The notes beneath the pieces were generated by a model. The model was not told the DNA's origin. It made no database searches and saw only the letters and a program-made list of their open reading frames with translations. Below are positions 6,405 to 9,812 of a stretch of DNA of 9,812 nucleotides, one piece after another. How positions within the stretch are numbered: the first letter of the stretch is position 1; every line of letters begins with the position of its first letter. This DNA is from Clostridiales bacterium UBA1389. GTDB taxonomy: Bacteria; Bacillota; Clostridia; Oscillospirales; CAG-382. The DNA is taken from contig DBQR01000030.1 in the NCBI GenBank assembly GCA_002305335.1, positions 1 through 9,812 on the forward strand. The letters are read 5' to 3'. A program made the position numbers and the translations under genes.

Positions 6405-7514
6405 GTGTTAATAAAGCTTGAACAGAATATGCCACGGGTAAAGGCTCTTGAGGAAAATATATACTCCCTTGGCGATTCACTGAATACAGACGAACTGGCA
6501 GGCCAGATTCAAAGCCTTGAGGATAAAACCTCAACCGAAGGCTTCTGGAACGACATTGACAGCTCCAAAAAAATCCTTGCCGAACTCAAGCGGAAAAAGG
6601 GAATACTCAACGACTTTTTAAAGCTTAAAAAGGATTTCGAGGACCTGAAAGAACTTATCGATTTAGCGTCGGAATCCCAGGACGAAGCCCTTGCCGACGA
6701 AATCATCCCCGAACTCAACGAACTTGAAAAAGGCTACCAGTCCCAGCGGATTTCTCTTATGCTTTCGGGGGAATACGATAAAAATAACGCAATATTAACC
6801 ATCCACCCCGGTGCGGGGGGTACCGAAGCCCAGGACTGGGCGGAAATGCTGTACCGAATGTACTGCCGGTTTGCCGAAAGAGACAGGTTTAAAGTCAAGG
6901 TGCTTGACTACCTTGAAGGGGAGGAAGCCGGAATAAAATCCGTTTCCATTCTCGTTTCCGGGGAAAATGCTTACGGTTATCTTAAGGGCGAAGCGGGGGT
7001 TCACCGGCTGGTGAGGGTTTCCCCCTTCGATGCCTCCGGCAGGCGGCATACCTCCTTTGCGGCGGTTGACGTAATCCCCGAAATGAACGACGATATAAAA
7101 ATCGACATAAACGAAAACGATTTGAAAGTCGAAACCCACCGTTCCTCCGGTGCGGGGGGGCAGCACATTAACAAGACCGATTCGGCGGTACGGATAATCC
7201 ATATCCCCACGGGAATCGTGGTGGGCTGCCAGACCGAACGCAGTCAGATGCAGAACCGGGAAACCGCCATGAGAATGCTGAAATCCAAACTCCTTGAAAT
7301 TAAGGAACGGGAACATTTTGAAAAGATAGAGGATATCAAGGGTGTTAAGATGAACATCGAATGGGGCAGCCAGATAAGGTCATATGTATTCATGCCCTAC
7401 ACTCTTGTAAAAGACAACCGCACCGGCTACGAAACCGGAAACATCGACGCCGTAATGGACGGCGACCTGAACGGGTTTATCGACGCATATCTTAAGACCC
7501 AGGTAAAAAAGTAA
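6405..7514 (+). CDS. prfB: Peptide chain release factor 2, without programmed frameshift
   Basis: Class I release factor that reads UGA and UAA in the ribosomal A site and triggers peptide release. The 369 residues contain the RF2-specific SPF tripeptide (206-208) and the catalytic GGQ (251-253), one residue off E. coli numbering. A helical N-terminal domain (about 1-110) precedes them. Most bacterial prfB genes carry an in-frame UGA with a +1 shift near codon 26. Here the equivalent position reads CTG AAT with no stop and no upstream purine-rich stimulator, so the protein is made from one uninterrupted frame and that autoregulation is absent. Start GTG chosen by the AAGGAG site. It is transcribed from a perfect consensus promoter and is followed after 64 nt by a small membrane-protein gene. 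Confidence 0.97.
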   Translation: MLIKLEQNMPRVKALEENIYSLGDSLNTDELAGQIQSLEDKTSTEGFWNDIDSSKKILAELKRKKGILNDFLKLKKDFEDLKELIDLASESQDEALADEIIPELNELEKGYQSQRISLMLSGEYDKNNAILTIHPGAGGTEAQDWAEMLYRMYCRFAERDRFKVKVLDYLEGEEAGIKSVSILVSGENAYGYLKGEAGVHRLVRVSPFDASGRRHTSFAAVDVIPEMNDDIKIDINENDLKVETHRSSGAGGQHINKTDSAVRIIHIPTGIVVGCQTERSQMQNRETAMRMLKSKLLEIKEREHFEKIEDIKGVKMNIEWGSQIRSYVFMPYTLVKDNRTGYETGNIDAVMDGDLNGFIDAYLKTQVKK

Positions 7515-7540
7515 CTACATAGATAACCCCACAATTTCAG

Positions 7541-7565
7541 CTTTCAAACACCACCAGATTGAAAG
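7541..7565 (+). promoter_or_regulatory. Inverted repeat that could mask the ribosome site of the next gene
   Basis: CTTTCAA (7541-7547) can pair with TTGAAAG (7559-7565) across an 11-nt loop. The right arm contains most of the AAAGGA ribosome site (7562-7567) of the gene starting at 7579. In RNA this hairpin could reduce translation. The stem is only 7 bp and A-U rich, so chance is possible. Confidence 0.35.
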
Positions 7566-7578
7566 GAATGATTACATT

Positions 7579-7881
7579 ATGAAAAACAAAAAGACAAAGT
7601 TTATCGCGGGTATATGCCTTATAATTCAGGCAGCGGCGTTCTTTTTACTCTTTCTTATTTATATGAATAAAAAAAGAAGCCTTGCAAACGCTTTTGCCGC
7701 CGTTGCGGCGGTAGGCGGCGTTGCCGGCGCGGCTCTGCTGTTTTCGGCTAAGAAAGAAGCCAAAAAACACTCCGAAGCCATTGAAGATTCCCCCGAAGAA
7801 GACGATTTCGAAGCCGCCTTCGACGAGGACGACATATTCTGCGCTTTTGAAGACGGCGAACCCCAACCCGCCGCAGAATAA
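7579..7881 (+). CDS. Small membrane protein with two TM segments and an acidic C-terminal tail, function unknown
   Basis: I do not recognise a family. The 100 residues form a short basic start (MKNKKTK), a first hydrophobic helix (about 8-29, rich in I, L and F), a basic turn (NKKRS), a second helix (about 35-56, Ala/Gly/Val rich) and a hydrophilic tail. In the tail, residues 69-100 hold 15 Asp or Glu and end in PQPAAE. By the positive-inside rule, the basic N-terminus and the lysines at 58-63 suggest both ends face the cytoplasm. An AAAGGA site lies 11 nt before the ATG, partly within an inverted repeat. It lies between prfB and an intrinsic terminator, so it is probably cotranscribed with prfB. 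Base composition resembles its neighbours. It is very likely a real gene, given the ribosome site and the organised protein layout. Confidence 0.75.
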   Translation: MKNKKTKFIAGICLIIQAAAFFLLFLIYMNKKRSLANAFAAVAAVGGVAGAALLFSAKKEAKKHSEAIEDSPEEDDFEAAFDEDDIFCAFEDGEPQPAAE

Positions 7882-7905
7882 GTATTTTAACAACGAATAT
7901 CCCGG

Positions 7906-7932
7906 AAAAATACAGTGAAAGCTGTATTTTTT
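7906..7932 (+). terminator. Intrinsic terminator ending the prfB transcript
   Basis: AAAAATACAG (7906-7915) pairs perfectly with CTGTATTTTT (7922-7931) around a TGAAAG loop. The right arm ends in a run of six T (7927-7932). The GC content of the stem is low, so read-through into htpG is likely. On the opposite strand the stem would also end in a T-run, but no minus-strand gene points here. Confidence 0.7.
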
Positions 7933-7973
7933 CTGCGAATAGAGAAAAACGGGTAAGAAAGGATGATTTTTAA

Positions 7974-9761
7974 ATGGAAAAAGGCGGAATAAGCGTTCAG
8001 ACAGAGAATATTTTTCCGGTAATCAAGCGCTGGCTTTATTCGGACAAGGACATTTTTTTGAGGGAAGTGATTTCCAATTCCTGCGACGCCATTTCAAAGC
8101 ATAAACGGCTTATCTCCTTAGGCGAAGCCGCCGACGAGGAAAAGGAATACAAAATAACCGTAAAGGCCGACAAGGATTCTAAAACCCTTACCGTAAGCGA
8201 CAACGGTATCGGCATGACCGCCGAGGAGGTTAAGAAGTATATCAACCAGATTGCCCTGTCGGGGGCTCTTGAGTTTATCGACAAATACGAATCAAAAGAG
8301 GGCAATTCATCCGGTATTATCGGCCATTTCGGTCTCGGCTTCTATTCGGTGTTTATGGTTTCGGAAAAAGCCGAGATTATAACAAAATCCTATGACGGCT
8401 CTCCGGCGGTAAAGTGGATATGCGACGAAAACGGACAGTATGAAATGGATGAATGTGAACGCAGCGGAAGGGGCACCGACGTTATACTTCATATTTCCGA
8501 AGACGCATTAAGCTATCTTGACAATGTGCGTCTTAAGGAGATATTGAAAAAATACTGTTCCTTTATGCCCTATCCCGTGTTTTTCGCCGAAGACGATAAA
8601 ACCGAACAGATTAACGACACAAACCCTCTCTGGCAGAAAAACGGCAGGGATGTGACCGACGAGGAATACGGCGAATTCTACAAAAAGCTGACCGGGGACT
8701 ACGAAGACCCTTTGATGTATATCCATATAAACGCCGATTATCCTTTGAATTTCAAGGGTATTCTGTATATTCCGAAAATAAAGAACGACTATGAAACCCT
8801 TGAACCTAAGGTGAATTTATACTACAATCAGGTCTTTGTTTCGGATAATATAAAAGAGGTTCTGCCGGAGTTTCTCATAAACGTCAGGGGGATTCTTGAC
8901 TGCCCCGAACTTCCGCTTAACGTTTCCCGCAGCTACCTTCAGACCAACACCTATGTGGACAAGGTGGCAAAGCATATCGCCAAAAAGGTGGCGGACAGGT
9001 ATAACTACGTCTTTTCGAACGAGCGGGAAAAGCTTGAGAAGGTGTATGACAATTTGTCCCTCTTTATCGAATACGGCAGCATACGGGACGATAAATTCTA
9101 TGACCGTATCAAGGACAATATTTTGCTTAAAAAGACCGACGGTAGGTTCGCAACCATTGCCGAATGTCTTGACAACAAAGAGGAAGGCACGATTTACTAC
9201 ACCACCGATGCCGACGCCCAAAGCTATTATGTGTCGGCATACAACGCCGGGGGAATCGGCGTTATCGAGGCAAAACGGCTGGTTGACACCCAGTTTATAC
9301 AGTTTGCGGAACGGAAGAACGACAAGGTTAAATTCCGCCGCATAGATTCCGAACTGGACGCCATCGGGGAAAAAGCAGAGGAGGACAAGGAGCTGAAAAC
9401 CCTGTTTACCGATATTTCCGGCAAGAAGGAGGAAAATATCAAGTTTGTATCCTTGGGAGAGGATGCCGCCCCCGCCCTTATTACCGTCAACGAGGAGTCA
9501 AGGCGTCTCGGGGACATGATGAAAATGTACGGCATGAAGGATACCCTCAACAAAGACGAAGAAAGTCTGACTATAAACCTTCGGAGCAGAGCCCTGACCC
9601 ACCTAAGCAAACTCCCCGGGGAGGTTAAGAAGTTAGCCGCCAAGCAGATTTATATGTCGGCTTTACTCCTCTCCCGCCCCTTTAATAAAGAAGAAATCGA
9701 GGAATTCGTCAAGCTTAACTCGGAAATTATCGGTTTATTACCCTCAGACAAGGAGATATAA
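7974..9761 (+). CDS. htpG: Molecular chaperone HtpG (bacterial Hsp90)
   Basis: Cytosolic ATP-driven dimeric chaperone that remodels client proteins late in folding, often with DnaK. The 595 residues are slightly shorter than E. coli HtpG (624). The GHKL ATPase domain shows EVISNSCDA (31-39, with catalytic Glu31 and Mg-binding Asn35), DNGIGM (76-81) and the GHFGLGFYS lid segment (117-125). The middle domain carries the ATP-contacting arginine in LPLNVSRSYLQ (Arg319), where the common SREMLQ is SRSYLQ. The C-terminal dimerisation part is complete and there is no cytosolic MEEVD-type tail. AAAGGA lies 10 nt before the ATG. No CIRCE operator (TTAGCACTC/GAGTGCTAA) is visible upstream, and only a weak promoter candidate lies in the 92-nt gap, overlapping the terminator before it. 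Product assignment is firm. Confidence 0.97.
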   Translation: MEKGGISVQTENIFPVIKRWLYSDKDIFLREVISNSCDAISKHKRLISLGEAADEEKEYKITVKADKDSKTLTVSDNGIGMTAEEVKKYINQIALSGALEFIDKYESKEGNSSGIIGHFGLGFYSVFMVSEKAEIITKSYDGSPAVKWICDENGQYEMDECERSGRGTDVILHISEDALSYLDNVRLKEILKKYCSFMPYPVFFAEDDKTEQINDTNPLWQKNGRDVTDEEYGEFYKKLTGDYEDPLMYIHINADYPLNFKGILYIPKIKNDYETLEPKVNLYYNQVFVSDNIKEVLPEFLINVRGILDCPELPLNVSRSYLQTNTYVDKVAKHIAKKVADRYNYVFSNEREKLEKVYDNLSLFIEYGSIRDDKFYDRIKDNILLKKTDGRFATIAECLDNKEEGTIYYTTDADAQSYYVSAYNAGGIGVIEAKRLVDTQFIQFAERKNDKVKFRRIDSELDAIGEKAEEDKELKTLFTDISGKKEENIKFVSLGEDAAPALITVNEESRRLGDMMKMYGMKDTLNKDEESLTINLRSRALTHLSKLPGEVKKLAAKQIYMSALLLSRPFNKEEIEEFVKLNSEIIGLLPSDKEI

Positions 9762-9787
9762 AAAAAGCCTTCCCCTTGAGGGGAAGG
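9760..9787 (-). terminator. Hairpin with a U-run for leftward transcription, formed by the right repeat
   Basis: CCTTCCCC (9768-9775) pairs perfectly with GGGGAAGG (9780-9787) around a TTGA loop. On the minus strand the stem is followed by a run of seven T (complement of 9760-9766), the form of an intrinsic terminator for a gene arriving from the right. For htpG on the plus strand, the hairpin is followed by TGCAGACT and lacks a U-run, so htpG termination here would be inefficient or would rely on another signal. Confidence 0.6.
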
Positions 9788-9812
9788 TGCAGACTGAAGA
9801 CAAAGTTCGTCC
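9768..9812. repeat. Intergenic hairpin repeat, right copy (cut by window edge)
   Basis: Begins 7 nt after the htpG stop with the full first hairpin (arms 9768-9775 and 9780-9787). Positions 9774-9789 are identical to 1-16. The two copies then diverge: the left has a clean second hairpin, whereas here the sequence reads GCAGACTGAAGAC with no matching second arm in view. Both copies lie in the same orientation, one beyond each end of the gene block. Confidence 0.7.

Noticed and set aside
6795..7316. 173-codon minus-strand frame inside prfB
   Set aside because: Antisense shadow of the conserved RF2 core including GGQ; no ribosome site or promoter.
7882..7973. CIRCE heat-shock operator upstream of htpG
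   Set aside because: No TTAGCACTC or GAGTGCTAA half-site is present in the gap.
8817..9643. Several 130-150 codon frames in both directions over htpG
   Set aside because: All overlap the Hsp90 middle and C-terminal domains in other frames, with no independent start signals.
1..9812. Composite transposon or genomic island bounded by the edge repeats
   Set aside because: The enclosed genes are core housekeeping functions with uniform base use. There is no transposase, integrase or target-site duplication, and the repeats are short hairpins rather than insertion-sequence ends.

Overview
This window looks like an ordinary chromosomal housekeeping segment from a member of the Clostridia, probably an Oscillospirales/Ruminococcaceae-type gut anaerobe. 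The evidence is a type A RNase P RNA, a methionine gamma-lyase-like 'aluminium resistance' PLP enzyme of the Firmicutes type, a MurD with clostridial-looking motifs, several M42 aminopeptidases in a row, and a hairpin repeat at both window edges of a kind I recall from gut clostridial genomes. The lineage is inferred from these gene types. No marker here fixes the species.

Left half (1-5708, minus strand). One compact operon reads leftward from a promoter near 5746-5774: murD, then three different M42 metallo-aminopeptidases, then a PLP-dependent Cys/Met-metabolism enzyme. Genes overlap by 17 nt (murD/M42) or by 1 nt in TAATG junctions (M42/M42 and M42/PLP enzyme), with only 24 nt in the single gap, so translation is probably coupled. 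All three M42 proteins keep the metal-binding and catalytic positions but belong to visibly different subgroups. A mixed-subunit TET-type peptidase that finishes peptide breakdown is therefore plausible, with the PLP enzyme acting on freed sulfur amino acids. The link to murD may be shared growth-linked expression rather than a shared pathway.

Centre (5709-6404). A divergent promoter region separates murD from rnpB, the RNase P RNA, whose ends are set by its P1 helix (5833-6183). A weak hairpin follows. Then comes a perfect consensus sigma-A promoter (TTGACA, 17 nt, TATAAT) for prfB.

Right half (6405-9812, plus strand). prfB (release factor 2) is continuous and lacks the usual programmed frameshift. 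It is followed by an unrecognised 100-residue membrane protein with a strongly acidic tail, a clear intrinsic terminator, and htpG (Hsp90). The window closes with a copy of the same hairpin repeat that begins it, in the same orientation.

I see no mobile element with a transposase, CRISPR array, phage gene or defence system. The items most worth a second look are the M42 triplet and its operon, the flanking repeats, the small acidic membrane protein, and several deviations in conserved motifs (MurD loop, RNase P L15, RF2 frameshift loss). I do not find strong evidence for a wholly new system.
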